Counted from the first letter of the stretch, positions 45,276 through 58,205 are shown. The stretch is DNA of 64,000 bases from Linnemannia schmuckeri (GCA_029449235.1 JANATG010000006.1:682001-746000), one strand, 5' to 3'. Translations and numbers: made by a program. The notes: generated by a model not told the origin, from the letters alone.

Positions 45276-48200
45276 CTAGTCCCTAGAGATCCAAGTAAGC
45301 TTGGTCTGTGCATCGTTGATAAACCAAATGTTCATATCCTCATACTCGCGCAAGCAATCCTCCAACTCCTGAAGCTTAAAGCCCTTAGCCAGGACACGGT
45401 CGCGAACCTCCTGTAGCCTCAACTCCTCAACCAGACGCCAGCCATCTTCGGGATCCTTGCTCATCGTGCGAATAATGTCGTAGATCCTGTCAGTGGGGGA
45501 CTGGTAGTTGCGTCCGTCTCTTCCATTTTGACCACCATCGTTATCGTAGAGCGATGCCTTTGAGACATCAATCAAGCGCAGAGCCTCGTTCACATCCTCA
45601 ACCGAAACAACATCCGAGAACCTGAGACGCGCCATTGCCTGTGCCAGACGGAGAACTCCGAGCAAAGTACGCGCACTAACATATGTGAACTCCTGTCCGC
45701 TCTCTCTCTCAGCCTTTCCATTCTGGCGCGATTGCACATAGGCGTCCACAATGTGCTCCGAGACTGCCTTGGGGACAGTGGGCCTCTTTTGCCGTGCTGC
45801 AGCAATATATTGTCTATTTGGAAAGGCAAGGCCATAACCAATGGAAACATTAGTAGTTGCTCGATTCATTGGAAGCAGTCGCCTGTAAATACACCCAAAT
45901 CCAAGAATTATTGACGTTTACCTCATTAAGCTTGCGCTGTAGGGCTCAAACTCCATCTTGGGGGCCTGGTTGTGCATGTGAACATAGGTAATATGGGCGG
46001 CGAGGCGTGAATCGTTTTCCTCGTTGGCAGTGTCGAGAATCAAGAAGAGGATATCAAAACGCGAGAGCAAAGCAGCAGGCAAGTTGATGTTCTCGACGGG
46101 CGATTTGCGGGGGTTGTAACGACCATAGATAGGGTTGGCAGCAGCCAAGATCGAAGCACGCGCGTTAAGTGTGGTTGTGATACCGGCCTTGGAGATCGAG
46201 ATAGTCTGCTGTTCCATGACCTCGTGAATTGCCGTCCTATCCGACTCGTCCATCTTATCGAACTCATCGATACAGCAGATACCGTTATCAGCCAAAACCA
46301 ATGCTCCTCCCTCTATTACGTCATAAACGCAGTCGGGTCAGTTTATAAACCCTTTTCAATCAGTATGACAACACCTTTCTGCAAACAAAAGTTAAGGCCT
46401 ACGAGCACTTACCAAGGATCATTTCATCTGTGACAGGGTCTCTCATGACAGCAGCGGTCAAACCGACACCGGAACTTCCCTTACCGGTGGTGTAAACACC
46501 ACGGGGAGCAACCTTGGTGATATATTTCAGCAACTGCGACTTGGCCACTCCTGGGTCTCCCATCAAGCAAATGTTGATATCTCCACGAATCTTCATGCCA
46601 TCGCCCATGGTCTTGGTGGGGGCACCAATCATCAACAACAGCAGTGCCTTCTTCACATCCTCGTGACCGTAAATCTCAGGAGCGATCGAGCGAGCCATCT
46701 TGTTGTAGACGTCGGGATCCTGGGCCATATCTTCCAATTCCTCCTGAGCCTGGGCTGTGAGCGTCATCTCCGAGTACTGCTTCTTGGACTGTTCAACATG
46801 ATGGCACTCCAAGTAGGTATCGGTCAAAAGTCCTGCGCGCATGGCCTGAAATCCAGTGTAGGGGATGGGAACATAGATACCGGAAACAGCAACAGTGTCA
46901 CCGGGATTCATGGTTCTGGTCATCACGCCAAAGAGATGCACCTTGATCGAGCGAGGAATGTGTCCAACAGGTACTTGGTGGGTCTAGGAGCAATGAAGAA
47001 TTCATATATTTCTTCAGGTTAGAGCGCCGTCCTTAAGAGGGACACATAAAGTGCCAAAAATTCTGTGCTGTTTTCGCTGCAAAAATCCTGAGGTGACACG
47101 TACAAGCTCCTGAATCTTGACCTCCTGGAACTCCAAGAACTTATTGGCACGAGTCTGCTCATGAAGCTTTCCTTTCGTCTGGTTGGTCTTGCAGGCTGGA
47201 GAGTTGCATTCGGTCAAGGGCATGTACTGGCGGGCGGTAATCTCCTGGAAGTTCTCAGTTCCACACAACTCGCAAGTATAAGCGGCCACCTCGACGAAGG
47301 GTTTGACAGCAGTGACACGGGTGACGATTCCCTGAAGGGTGACCAACTTTCCAAGGTATTCAGCCTTGATCTCACGGACGGAGAGCGCCTTTTGGCTGGT
47401 TGGGGGCTTGAAGACGATTTGGCTAGAAGGAAGGGAAGATTCATAGTCAACGAACACCAGCTGTTTGTGAGTTACTTATCCATGACATAGAACAATTCCA
47501 GTCCTGTGTCTTTGATCCTGTTGTAATGGTGCAAAGAAGACTTACTATCTTCTGGTCAATGCAGGGGGGTATGGAAGCTCTTCCAGGGGAACTTCTCCGT
47601 TGGCGTTGACAAAGTTGGCGTTGTGACTTCTGCGCTGGCTGAGAACAACGTCAAGAACAGATGCCTTGGTCTCCATGTCCTCGGTGGGCAGTGGCATAAT
47701 AGCGTCCTATATCCGCGTCCGGTGTAAAATGAATTGAGATGTTAAGTTTTGAGTGCCAATACTTCCTGATGACAATCCAGTGTGATCGTAATAACATGCT
47801 GTAGTTCAGTGGTCGAATTTCTTATCCGTACAATGGCGCTGCAGAAAAGGCTCACGTAACGCTTCGTGTTAGCCATGATGTGAGGAGCCAAGTTCGAAGC
47901 CTTGGTGCGATCAAACTATCGATTGAAAGAGGATGAAGGAAGGGACCGTATTAGTTAATTCCTACTGTATCCTCTTGCTTCAAAGAACACCAGTGACCCA
48001 AAGGAGAAACGTGACGCGTTGTTGGTCATGGTCCCAAGTAATAGCCTCCGTGATAACACATGCCTTGATAACGTCGTTCAGGTGAATGACCAACTTCTTC
48101 TGTCTGCGGTTAGCAATCATTTGCTATTGCAATAAGCAACGGCAAAAAAAGGTTAATAACCTGGCGCTGTTTGACGATTTGTCAGCATACGAAACGTGTT

Positions 48201-48657
48201 TTTCAAGGGCGTGCCTACCAACTGCATGAAGTACTTGAGCTGAGGGTCGAGGGTGCCGTCGAGCTCAAGAGAGGTATCCTCAACATCAGCCTCCGACAAG
48301 ACAGCCTTGTACGTCTCGAGAAAGTCCTTGATGTGCGCTATTGGTTCCAATAACAAATCCGATAGTGGCTTGATGTTAGCTCACTCGTATCAGAAGCAAT
48401 GTTGTCGTCTGCCTTCGTTGCGTTGTCTCCTAGATGTTGGTTGTTTTGTTGTCGACAGGGCGTGTTTTGGCCGCGTGATAGCGAGAGAGCGACGGTTATG
48501 TTTGTTTTGTTTGTTGTTGTTGAGATGAAGCCATGCCTGCCTCCTGAGGTGTGATTTCTTTCTTGCTGTTGTTCCGAGCGTTTACTCCTGTGATAGTAGA
48601 AGGGACAGCGCTCTTACCAATCTCGTCCGCGTATTTGACCCGTGTATTCATGGCCAT
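45276..48657 (-). CDS. mcm7: DNA replication licensing factor MCM7
   Basis: Nine exons: complement(join(45276..45813, 45922..46312, 46413..46983, 47104..47422, 47546..47706, 47856..47915, 48064..48123, 48219..48337, 48618..48657)), 752 residues; all phases agree. It is a subunit of the MCM2-7 replicative helicase in the nucleus. Motifs: N-terminal zinc finger (CELCG ... CNSPAC, ~190-213), Walker A GDPGVAKSQLL (~395), Walker B CCIDEFDKM, sensor region AANP, arginine finger LLSRFD, and the MCM7-typical tail VSARTLLGVLRLAQAMARL. Length lies between human (719) and budding yeast (845). The short exons at 47856 and 48064 encode the N-terminal A-domain (LNDVIK ... ANTKRY). The intron after AAG at 48064 starts GC, not GT. 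Confidence 0.95.
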
Positions 48658-48854
48658 CTTTGTTAATTGATGTAGGTGTTGATTCCTGAGGGTTGATGAG
48701 AAAGAGAAAGGCAACAGAGGGGGCGGTAGATATAATATCTGTACCAAGAAAGAAGGTGACTTTTTTTCTTTCGCTCCTCAGACGCGTCAAAAGTCAGCCA
48801 GCAAAAAAATAAACAATATCACGTGCTCTAATTCATTTATTTGAATGTGTCAGT

Positions 48855-50845
48855 CTATTCGAGTTTCTGTAGCTCGGCCATGACCAGCTCGTAGACAAAG
48901 AAGGTCACAGCGTTGACGGGGAAGGCGCGAAGCAGTGCAGGGGTAGCTCCTCTCATAAAAACGCCCATTCCTTCGCTCCTGTAGGATCGGATCGCACAGT
49001 CAACCATGCCCTTGTAAGGTGCACTCGAAAGGGTCTTGGAGTGACCCTGCCGGCTCGTCTGGTGCACCAATCCACGTGCCTCGTTGTGGCTCTTGGAGAG
49101 AAGACTTGTCGATGGTGTAGGGACCCTTGCAGTAGCAGTAGTGGGGAGAGTTCTCAAGGCGTCTGTTGACATCAAATGAGGTTGTGTCTGCAAGCGTGTT
49201 TTGATCACATCTATGGACGAGCGAGGATATCGGGATAGAAGATAAGGGGTTAGTGGTAAGCTGACGATCGTTGTACTGTGGTTGTTCATAAGCCTATTTC
49301 GCCACATGGCAATGTTTCCACACGAGACTGCAACGGAAGAAAAAAGTCTCACCTAGAGGGTATATGCTTGCCCATGAAAGTGTTCCCGCCACTCCTCCCG
49401 CAAAGAGCAGCTTCCAGGTATTGATTCCTCCCGTTTCTCCAGCCGGGACTTCCAGGCCTCTCTTCAGTCCCTCGTATGCACTAAACAGGTAAATATACAT
49501 GGGTGTAAGAGGAATGATGTTTTTTTTACAGTGAGTTTCGAAACAGCAACAAAAAAAGTAATTGAAAAAATGCCATCCGCCCCAAAAGAGGACACAAAAA
49601 CAATATAAACAACCAACATGATAACATTTTCTTGTTTGTGGAACTTACAGAAAGTAGACGCCATAGCCCGGAGCATCTCGTAGGATTGTGACCCAACCGC
49701 CTTGGTAGAGACCTCGCAGTCCGAATCGTCTGATCACATCCTTGGTGACATGCCAAGATCCCGATTCGCTCAGGATAGCCTTTTGGGCGGCAGCCGAAGA
49801 TGTAGGGTCCAGTCTTGATGCAATGACCTGTGCCCTGCATTTGACCAACTCTGTCGGAGTACTGACCAAGAAGCAGGCCACACCGGCTACGAATCCCGCT
49901 GCAAAAACATGTGACAGCGGTTGGAGAGCTTCACCCGCTGCTGCGTAGAGGGATGGGGTTGTGGAGGATGGTGGGGCCACGACTTCAAGGAAGCGCATCG
50001 ATGCCGAGTATGAGGCAAACAAAATGGAGTTGAGTCCTGCCAAACCCACAATCGGTGAACTGATACCCTTGAACAATGACCTGATCTACAGAGTTGAAAA
50101 GTAGTATTGTGGAAAAATGTGCAGAGTACAGAGTTAGGCAATATTTTTTCCACGAGCGAGCACAACAGTTTATCTAAAGAGGAGAACAATGCGTCCATGT
50201 GTTTTTTTGCAAGCGGGTGGTGCATTACCCCTTCATTTTGGACCATAGCGGATAGACTGGGGTTCTTGGCTCCTCGGTTCCTTGTTGCTGTCCCTGAGGC
50301 ATCGCCCTGTGCTTGCAATCTGACCTAGTAGGAGTGAATTGGCCAATTGGAGTTGTCAATTTTTTTAATCTTTGGTCAGTCAGTCATCTTTCTTTTCTCC
50401 TGGAGAGATAGAGAGGAGTGTCGCTCTAAGTGTTAAAAGGCCCCCTCTCTGAATTGTGTTCGTTACCTTGAGCACATCCAGGGGGCTCCCAATGATCAAT
50501 CCTGCAACGCCACTAATGTAACCTATTGGTGATAGATGATGACAGTTTTCTGTTAATTGGCTGACCATGGAAGACAGGGGCTGAATGATACTCCATCCCT
50601 ACGACCGGGTGTTTGCTGGACAAAAAACAGCATTGTTGCAGTCCGTAGGTTGCAACGGCCACTATTTCATTTACTCACTTGCCTGCAATAAAGTCGTTGA
50701 CACTGCTAGCTAGAAACGCACACAAGGACAAAAAGGGGAGGAGGAAGGAAAACGTCCGTTAGACAAGGCTCACTAGTAACTGTGTTCAGGTCATGGGTTG
50801 AATGAGAGAAAGAGAGGGTGATGGCGGGAGAGTGCATGTACCCAT
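48855..50845 (-). CDS. Mitochondrial carrier protein, SLC25 family
   Basis: Seven exons: complement(join(48855..49210, 49353..49480, 49649..50085, 50229..50324, 50467..50522, 50683..50709, 50842..50845)), 367 residues. Exon 1 is only four bases (ATG plus one), and the second intron begins GCAAGT. Three carrier signatures mark the three repeats: SPLDVLKVR, TPTELVKCR and YPLDVIKTR, each near the end of an odd-numbered helix, with six membrane segments in the inner mitochondrial membrane. The N-terminus MASSVNDFIAGYISG resembles the carnitine/basic amino-acid branch (SLC25A20/A29/A45-like), but the substrate cannot be fixed from this. A Ser/Thr-rich loop (about 265-310) in the third repeat is longer than usual. 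It diverges from ndk1 across 1.1 kb. Confidence 0.88.
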
Positions 50846-51931
50846 GGTGAAAGTGCTCGTCTGTGAATGTGGAGAAGTGTGGGGTGAGAGTGTGTGAGCG
50901 AGTGTGGAGTGTCAAAGTGGGGGTAGGCAGCAGGCAAGCGAGACGGTTGCAGGTGAAGAGAAGAGAAGGCGGAAGGAGGGAAGTTGAGAAAGAGGGCAGC
51001 AAGTGAGAGGAAGGAGGAAGAAGAAGGAAAAGAAAGAAAAGAAAAGAAGAGAAAGAAACGGCGGAGGGTTCAGGCAAAGTAAAGCGAAAAAAAACGGCTG
51101 ACGAAAGAAATAAAATGACGGGCAAAAGAAGACAAGAAGATCGGTCTTTCTTTTATTCTGTATGTTTGACAGTGGGAACAGCTCTTTCTGTGCGGGGGGC
51201 AGCAAAGCCCTCATTGGACTGGCTACCTTTGATGTCTCTTCATTCCGATTGTAAAGAGAAAGAGAGAGACCGATGGAGAGTATGATGGATCCACTGGGAT
51301 ATCTCTCCGACAAAAGACACTTCAGGGTCGATACAACTGAGGGCCTTCGTATTTTTGTCTTCCCTCCTTTTTTTTTTCACAGGTGTCTGTTCCTGCAGTT
51401 TAGATCAGAAATTGTTGTTGTCTGTGTGTTGTGAATGTTGTGTACGTTGTCTTCCTCCCACATGGCTTTCAAAAAATTGAGCAAGGCACCCTCGTTCCTT
51501 TTAGCCTATGCTGTCATAGATTTTTACTTTCTTTGACCTTTTACCCCTTTATGATCTTCGCTTCTCAAGCGAGTCCGACATGCTCCTCCTTACTACGGCG
51601 ACAGACCAGATTGGAGCTGGGCACTTATGCTGTTCCTGTTGCCTTTGTGAACCGATTCTTTCCCTCCACAGTCTCGAACTTGCACATGAAGAGGGCTTTC
51701 TACCAACATGTTCTTTTTGTGAATAAGATAGGATGCCCCTGAGGGAAGCAGATGGTGACGATTTAGAATCTATCTGTTCGCATCAGCAGTGATAACGTCT
51801 ACACGTGACTTCACCCTGTTCCCTGTCTTTCTACACTGAGTGATCCCACATAAAGGTTTGTTTGTGTTTTTGTTTTGTTCTTTTCTGTTCTTTACTTCAC
51901 TCCACTTCCCTTCCACAACACATACTTCAAA
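50846..51931. promoter_or_regulatory. Divergent promoter region, carrier / ndk1
   Basis: About 1.1 kb between two outward genes. On the carrier side there is a ~140-bp purine tract (50930-51070, AAGGAGG/GAAAAGAAA), which is pyrimidine-rich on the carrier's coding strand. The ndk1 side ends in a CA-rich leader before the ATG. Confidence 0.5.
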
Positions 51932-52905
51932 ATGGTCCTTGAGCGCACTTACATTATGGTACGGATACCCTCTCCCTCTGTCTCGCTATCTATCCCGTCA
52001 AGAAATACACATCTGCAAGCAACACAAGGACACTACGGAACAGCCAAGGAAACAAGAAAGCAGAGTGCTAATCTTTTTTTTTTTTTTTTTTATGAACGTG
52101 TTTGTTCATTCCATTTCATCACAATAGGTTAAGCCCGACGGTGTCGAGCGTGGTCTCGTTGGTGAGATCATCAAGCGTTTCGAGAACAAGGGTTTCCAGC
52201 TCATTGCCCTCGAGCTCAAGACCGTACGTCTTTCCACTCGATTTTTTTTTGTTACGCTCGTGCAAGGACTATTTTCTTATCGCTTAATTGCTATTTCACG
52301 CATCGCCAGTTCTTTACTCGTTTTCTCCCACGTTTCCTTCACACCCCCCCTGAGAATTTTTCATTGCGTGGGTCATGTTATATGGTATACTGACATCTTT
52401 CCTTGCGTCTTTTGCTATTCTGAACTTAATAGCCCACCCGTGAGCTCCTCGAGAAGCACTACGCCGACCTTGCCTCCAAGCCTTTCTTCGGTGGTCTCAT
52501 GAACTACATGACCTCCGGCCCCGTTGTACGTTTTTCTTTCTCTCATTTTTCTCTGCAGTCGCTAAACAATCTTATGTCGTTTGATGACGTCGGACACCTT
52601 TATATGCACTCAGCTGGAATATATCTCTAATTTCTCTTCCTCTCTTTATCAACAATAATGTCTAATAGGTCGCCATGGTCTGGTCCGGAAAGGGTGTTGT
52701 CAAGTCTGGCCGTGTCCTCCTCGGTGAGACCAACCCCCTCGCCTCCCTCCCCGGCACCATCCGCGGTGACTTCTGCATTGACGTCGGCCGCAACCTCTGC
52801 CACGGTTCTGACTCTGTCGAGAACGCCGAGAAGGAGATCGCCCTCTGGTTCCCCCACGGTGTCATCTCCCACACCCGCGTCATGGAGAAGCTCATCTACG
52901 AGTAA
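51932..52905 (+). CDS. ynk1: Nucleoside diphosphate kinase
   Basis: Four exons: join(51932..51958, 52128..52223, 52433..52525, 52669..52905), 150 residues, the standard length. It transfers the gamma phosphate between nucleoside triphosphates and diphosphates through a phosphohistidine. Motifs: VKPDGV near the N-terminus, FFGGLMNYM, and the active-site histidine in RNLCHGSDS. Exon codons are strongly C-ending, as expected for a highly expressed gene. A poly(A) signal (aataaa) lies at 52960-52965. It is convergent with bos1. Confidence 0.96.
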
Positions 52906-53775
52906 ATCCTTGTGGTTCTTTTTTAACAGATGCACCAACAAACTCTTTTTATCTCTCTGAATAAAAACCACTATCAAAACCAATCTCCGTCCATTCTTTG
53001 GGAATTGATATCGGGACGCGGCATTTCAAGAGACTGATAAAAAAAAAGGTGATTGGGAACTACAAGAGCGTTTTCGTTGCAGTGAAATCACAGTGGAGTA
53101 GCAGATAAGTTTCATGGGTTCCCGATCTAATTGAAAGGCACTACGCCTGTCTGTTTCTCTTCTGTGACTGTCACTAATGCGATACGATGTGATGAAGGAT
53201 GGACCACACATTTCGACTAAAAGGCTCGTGCCAAATGGATAGGGGTGAAGAGAGACACATAGGATACTGAAAAAAGAAAGCATGGAATGGCGTGTGGACT
53301 GGAAGGGACACGAAGAAGCAAGGAGGGAGAAGAAGGAGTGTAGACAGGGGCAGAGAAGTCCGAGCAAGGGCGGACACTCTTCGAAAAACAACTATTGTAT
53401 TCTATTTGTGTGTGCAAATTGGGCTCACCAGGCAGGCATGTATGGATCAGATCCATTTTCTATCTTCCTTCTTTTGTCGCCATCTCACAACATCGCTTTT
53501 GAAAAACGTGGAGCATCACCTCTTTTTTCTTTAAATTTTTTTATTGTACAGTACAAGGACATTAAGAGGAAGAGGAAGAGGAGGAGAGGGTAGATATTTT
53601 GCCACGAAAGAAATAGCGTGCAAAAACATAAAAATAGTATAAGTATGAAGAAGAAAACAAGAAATGGCAACCACTGACCATGCAGGCACACAGCCCAGAC
53701 CGACTCAACTGCCTTCCTGAATCTGCGACCAAGTATTCGCCGGTAACTTCGATTTTTTCCACGAGCGTGGCGTTT
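52906..53775. other. Intergenic, ndk1 / bos1 3' flanks
   Basis: Convergent 3' ends. AT- and purine-rich; no gene or RNA recognised. Confidence 0.4.
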
Positions 53776-55493
53776 TTAGGTGAGGTAATGAATGATGGCC
53801 CACAAGGCCAACAAGGTAACGCAGACACCGGCATAAAAGATCCACTTGTCTTCACTGCTCCTGCGCTCAATCAACTGGATCACATTGCGGGACAAACCCA
53901 GGGTATTCGCAGCATCCAGCATCTTGCGTTGAGTCGACTATTTTTCGCATCATTGAAAACAGACACATAATTAGTTCAAAGCACTCATCACTCGTCAAAG
54001 CTTCGTTTGTAACCTTCAACGTTACAGTTTGCAAGAACAAGAACCCCAACTTACTTTAAGCATGGTCTTTTGTTGGTAGAGGTTGTCGAGGGCAGCTTTT
54101 CCTTGGTGCAACATATCGTCGAGTTGCATCCCGGTTCTCTGAGCAAAGTCGCGTTCCCTCATCGCATGTGCTTGCTGCAAATAAGGTGAGGCAGACGTTG
54201 CCTGATAAGGGTGTTCCACTGGGACACGCGATTGTCTTCTCTCCAGCAACTGTGCACGATTCCTTCCATGTGAAAGCTATCAGTCATGAGAGTTAAGAAC
54301 GTGAATGGTAATTAGTATTTGTTCTCGCCGCACATTTGGATACATGCGCTCTGTGTAGAAATATCCATTGAATGATTTCGACTCGACAGACTTCATACCT
54401 GCTCCTCTCGACTCTTCAGCTGTGCAAAACTCCTGTTGATGGCATCATAGTCCTCGCGGAACTTTGTCACTCGTCTATTTCGTCGATCATGTCGTTGAAG
54501 TACATTTGAAACAATGGGTTAGCTCGACCAGCGATTCAATGTCCATGATCCCATTTGATCCAGCTGTGTCAACAGAATCCTCTCCTTCCTGGACCGATAA
54601 AAAGCACTCACGCGAAGGCCTTCTCCCGTTTAACGTCAATCATCTCCTTTTTGGCCATGGCATCGTAGTCGTCAATCGATCTCTTGAAGGCATTGACGGT
54701 AGCGGTAATCTGACCTAATCGAGAAAAATGATATCATTTAATAAGGGGAATATTAATATTTGCAAAAAATAAAGAGCAGAAGGAAGAAGAAGGCTCTGTG
54801 AGATATTGCTTCAGCAGCGTAACATGCGACGGTAAGTTAAAGGATGTAGAAACAGATCGATATTTGCTGGTTGTTGTTGTTACTGTCCATGGCAGCATGG
54901 AGTCATTAACGTTCCTTTAGTCCGTATGGCACTCGTCCTTTCAGATCATATGTTGATGTTGTCAGAGAAGTTGGCCGTGTGAATTGTCGGTAAGTCGACC
55001 GATCCAAAAAATATCAAACGTGGCAGAAAAAGACGAAAGAGGCCTACAGCCCAAAGCTTGTTGCCTGGTGCTCATTCCTTCGTCCTCCTCCATCCACGTT
55101 TCGGTCGAACCATCGGTTCATCCTGCCATCTGTCATCTACCCAGAAACGTGTCAATTGCCTGTTTCCTTTCCACCCATCCGTGTGTCAACCCATCCAATT
55201 CCAGCAAAGTGTTTGTTCATCGAGGGTCTGCCGAGTGTGCATGCTGGGGTTGTTGTTTCACTTGTTCAGTGTCCCTGTCAGTGTGTTCTGTTCCTGACTT
55301 TGAGAGACTCTTCCTGTTGGTATATGGGAAATAGGCGTGAAGCGAAGAAAAGAAGTAAGGTGGTAATAGGAAGCAGAGGGTATAGACTATTACCCTGAAG
55401 GGCGACACTGGTGTCTTCGCCGGTCTGGAACTTTTCCAGGTCCCGCTGCAGGGCGTTGACCTGCTTCAAGGCGTGGTTGTATAATGAGTTCAT
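53776..55493 (-). CDS. bos1: Qb-SNARE, Bos1/GOSR2 (membrin) type
   Basis: Five exons: complement(join(53776..53937, 54055..54276, 54399..54474, 54612..54714, 55394..55493)), 220 residues. It acts in ER-Golgi vesicle fusion. The start MNSLYNHALKQVNALQRDLE and the helical N-terminal region (KRSIDDYDAMAKKE; RVTKFREDYDAI) match the membrin layout. The SNARE helix runs from about residue 125 to 190 (LDNLYQQKTMLK, then TQRKMLDAANTLGLS) and ends at a C-terminal membrane anchor (YAGVCVTLLALWAIIHYLT). Intron 1 is long (679 bp). Confidence 0.9.
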
Positions 55494-56208
55494 CCTGCGT
55501 CTGTGTGCTGCTTGTTTGTGTGTTGCCTTGATGTTACTCTGACGCTCCTGTTTCGAGTTTATTGATGGGGTATGAAGTTGAGTACAGAGAGTAGGAGAAG
55601 GAGCAAGACAAGAAGATGAAAAAGAAGTGAGGATAGCACTTGAACCCAAAAGTGCATGCACCAGTCGTGTCCTATGTGTGTGCGCTCTCCACCACTTCAT
55701 TTCTGCCCAATCGCAACAGAGCAGAGCACGAAAGGGTAAAAAGAAGTGAGCGTATCCGCACGTGACATGTATTACCTCCCATCGTATGAACAACGGTTTT
55801 TCTATTCAGCCTGCTGCTCTGCATGCATCGACCCTTGAACTTACTTCATTTTTTTCCATTTCTGGCGATGTTCTCGTACTACATCCCGAAAAAGGTGTTT
55901 TTTCAATAGAATCTAGAGTTCGTACCTCCCTTCCCCCCTTGGATGTCATATCTTCTTGCGTCTTGTCAATTGCTTCACAATTTCCTTTCATATCCATCAA
56001 CTCAGAACTCTCTTTATCGTTGTTGTCTTAGTTTCTTGGCCAAGGGCATCTATAAAAGCTCGTCTTCATCCTTTCTTTTTTACTTCATCATCCGCAACAT
56101 CAAACAAAACCAAAAAAAAAAAAAAAAAAAAAGAAAAAACACCTACAACGAACACAGCTACAACCACTTCCACCTCTTTCCCTCTCGTCATCAAACAAAA
56201 ATATCATA
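55494..56208. promoter_or_regulatory. Divergent promoter region with TATA box
   Basis: It lies between bos1 (minus) and the mitochondrial membrane protein (plus). A tataaaa box at 56051-56057 lies ~150 bp before the ATG at 56209, followed by an A-run (near 56112-56131) and a CA-rich leader. Confidence 0.6.
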
Positions 56209-57708
56209 ATGCTGTCCGCGTCGAATCCGATGGTCCGCCTGGTCTCTGTCGCCAACGCAACTCGACTCCTCCGCACCCTCCCAAAACGCACTTTCACCTC
56301 CTCTCCTTCTTCCTCAACCAAATTCAATGGCCTCTTCAACTCCTCCTCACCTTACAACCGCTTCGCCGCCACCGCTGCTCCTCCTTCCGCTTCAACCACG
56401 CCCCTGTCACGCTTCGCCGCTCAATCCTCGCAAAAGTTTCAACAACCGCGATTTTTCTCCTCCTCTCCACTTGGACCATCGCTCGCTGCCTCGAAAGTCC
56501 CAAAGTCCTCCTCCGCCCTGAAGCAGGTCCAATCCATCCGCAACTACTCGCACCACTCCTGGCACGGTGAGCCTCACGAAGGTCGACACGCCGCCTGGTT
56601 CGGTCGCTTCGGACGTCACTACCGTGGCGGTGATGCTTCCGCTGCCGCGGCCGCCGGTAAAGCCGCCGCTGGACTCCATGGAGCCAAGCTCGAAGCCGAG
56701 GTCCACAGACACATCCGCGACACCTGGAACTACGGCTGCCGCCGCGGCTATCACCACCATCACTTCCACCACCGCCGCTACCGTCCTCGCCGGTTTCTCT
56801 TCCGAATGATGGTTCTTTCCACAGTTCTAGTAGCCGTTCCCATGGTCATGATCTTTGACGCCCCCTGCAACACCCTCATCTATGTTCCTCTGACTGTTGG
56901 AGGTGCCGGGTTGGCGCTCATGTTGACCGGTCGTCTGTTGTACATTGCCCTGCCCCTCTTTGCTATCGGTGGCGCGGCCATGTTCTGGGCTACTACTATG
57001 CCTGCCGCCAACACCATCAGGGACCTTCAGAAGATCCTGCAGCGCGATGAAAAGTCTAGCGGTAACGGTCGGTACACCCCTTCGGCCTTGTCAACCCTTG
57101 GCGCCGATTGGGAGGTTCAGCCCGCAAGACCTGACGAATGGTTCCGCTGGACCTTCCCCACCATCTCCTCTACCTCCAAGGGCGGCGACAAGCCCGACGC
57201 CGCGTCCTTGGACAAATTAAGCGTCCGCATGGCAATCTTGGACCCTCACGACCAAAGCGAGCGCAAGGCCAAGACCATGAAGTTCCTTGACAAGCTCCAA
57301 GACAACAAAGAAATCTCCTCCAAAATGCGTCGTCACTTCAAGGACCACGCTGACTCTGATTCGAGCCCGCATCACCGCGAATGCGGCCGCATGCTCGAGT
57401 CGCTAAAGGTCCAACGCGACGGCGATCACATCCTGGTCCAGATGGAAGACGACGGAGCCAAGATGATGGACCAGCCCTGGGCGAAAAAGTACCTCGCCCT
57501 GGGTCAGATTGTCGACCGTGCCGCTTCAGAGATGGAGGCTACCCGTCCCGGTATGAAGTTGGGCGAGCAAGTGGTTCTGGTCCACAGGAGCGATAAGAGA
57601 CGTGGTGGAGAGCATGACTCGTTTTGGCGTCGTTGGTCTCCTTATGGCGACTTGTCGCTCCGGATCCCTTTTGATCGCACCTGGGTCAAGGACCTTAGCG
57701 ACGAGTGA
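56209..57708 (+). CDS. Predicted mitochondrial membrane protein, unknown function
   Basis: Single exon, 499 residues. Residues 1-~105 are Arg/Ser/Phe-rich and lack acidic residues (MLSASNPMVRLVSVAN; two RFFSSS/RTFTSS-like sites), a strong matrix-targeting presequence. A His/Arg-rich patch follows (GYHHHHFHHRRYRPRRF), then three closely spaced hydrophobic helices (about 202-268; MMVLSTVLVAVPMVMIF, YVPLTVGGAGLALML, YIALPLFAIGGAAMFW). The C-terminal ~220 residues are soluble-looking, with several charged helices. I recognise no enzyme motif. A poly(A) signal (aataaa, 57816-57821) fits a single-exon gene. The His cluster could bind metal, but that is speculation. Confidence 0.85.
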   Translation: MLSASNPMVRLVSVANATRLLRTLPKRTFTSSPSSSTKFNGLFNSSSPYNRFAATAAPPSASTTPLSRFAAQSSQKFQQPRFFSSSPLGPSLAASKVPKSSSALKQVQSIRNYSHHSWHGEPHEGRHAAWFGRFGRHYRGGDASAAAAAGKAAAGLHGAKLEAEVHRHIRDTWNYGCRRGYHHHHFHHRRYRPRRFLFRMMVLSTVLVAVPMVMIFDAPCNTLIYVPLTVGGAGLALMLTGRLLYIALPLFAIGGAAMFWATTMPAANTIRDLQKILQRDEKSSGNGRYTPSALSTLGADWEVQPARPDEWFRWTFPTISSTSKGGDKPDAASLDKLSVRMAILDPHDQSERKAKTMKFLDKLQDNKEISSKMRRHFKDHADSDSSPHHRECGRMLESLKVQRDGDHILVQMEDDGAKMMDQPWAKKYLALGQIVDRAASEMEATRPGMKLGEQVVLVHRSDKRRGGEHDSFWRRWSPYGDLSLRIPFDRTWVKDLSDE

Positions 57709-58205
57709 ATCTTGCAGTACTTTGTCCACTCTCAGTTAGTTTCTTGTTTTTTTCATGATCACCATAACCAACACCAACACCAGCACCACTCTTATTTATG
57801 TATGTAACGAACACCAATAAACTTTGTATTTTTAGTTAACCTCATACACCATTCACCGCGTTCATTGTAATTGGAGGCAAAATTATTATTTAAAAAAGGA
57901 CGCGACTAGAAGAACCATTTTTGAAAAAGGGAAAAAAAGAGGGAAGGTAGAGTACAAGGTGGATCAAGTGCCAGTGAGATGTAAAAACATGGGTATAGAT
58001 TTAATCTATGACAATGAGTTCATAAAAAAAAATGAGAGTGAGTATTGGAAAGCTGGATTTCAGTCATTCTAGTTTCTACGCTCTTTCTTGTTCTTGAATA
58101 TCTCCTTGACTTACATAAATAACAACAGGGTGGAAGGCTCTTGAAGAGAGGAAAGAGATGGGTGGCATAGGATGGTGCTTCGTGGTCGTGTCCTGTCAGC
58201 CCCTA

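Noticed and set aside
47472..47520. Peptide-like stretch (IKDTGLELFYVMDK) in mcm7
   Set aside because: It lies inside an intron; skipping it joins LTRRY to QIVFKPP in frame, as in other MCM7 proteins, whereas including it forces a stop.
54480..54600. Extra coding exon between bos1 exons 2 and 3
   Set aside because: It can be spliced in phase but runs to a stop; direct joining of KAFA to RVTKFRED restores the SNARE N-terminal region.
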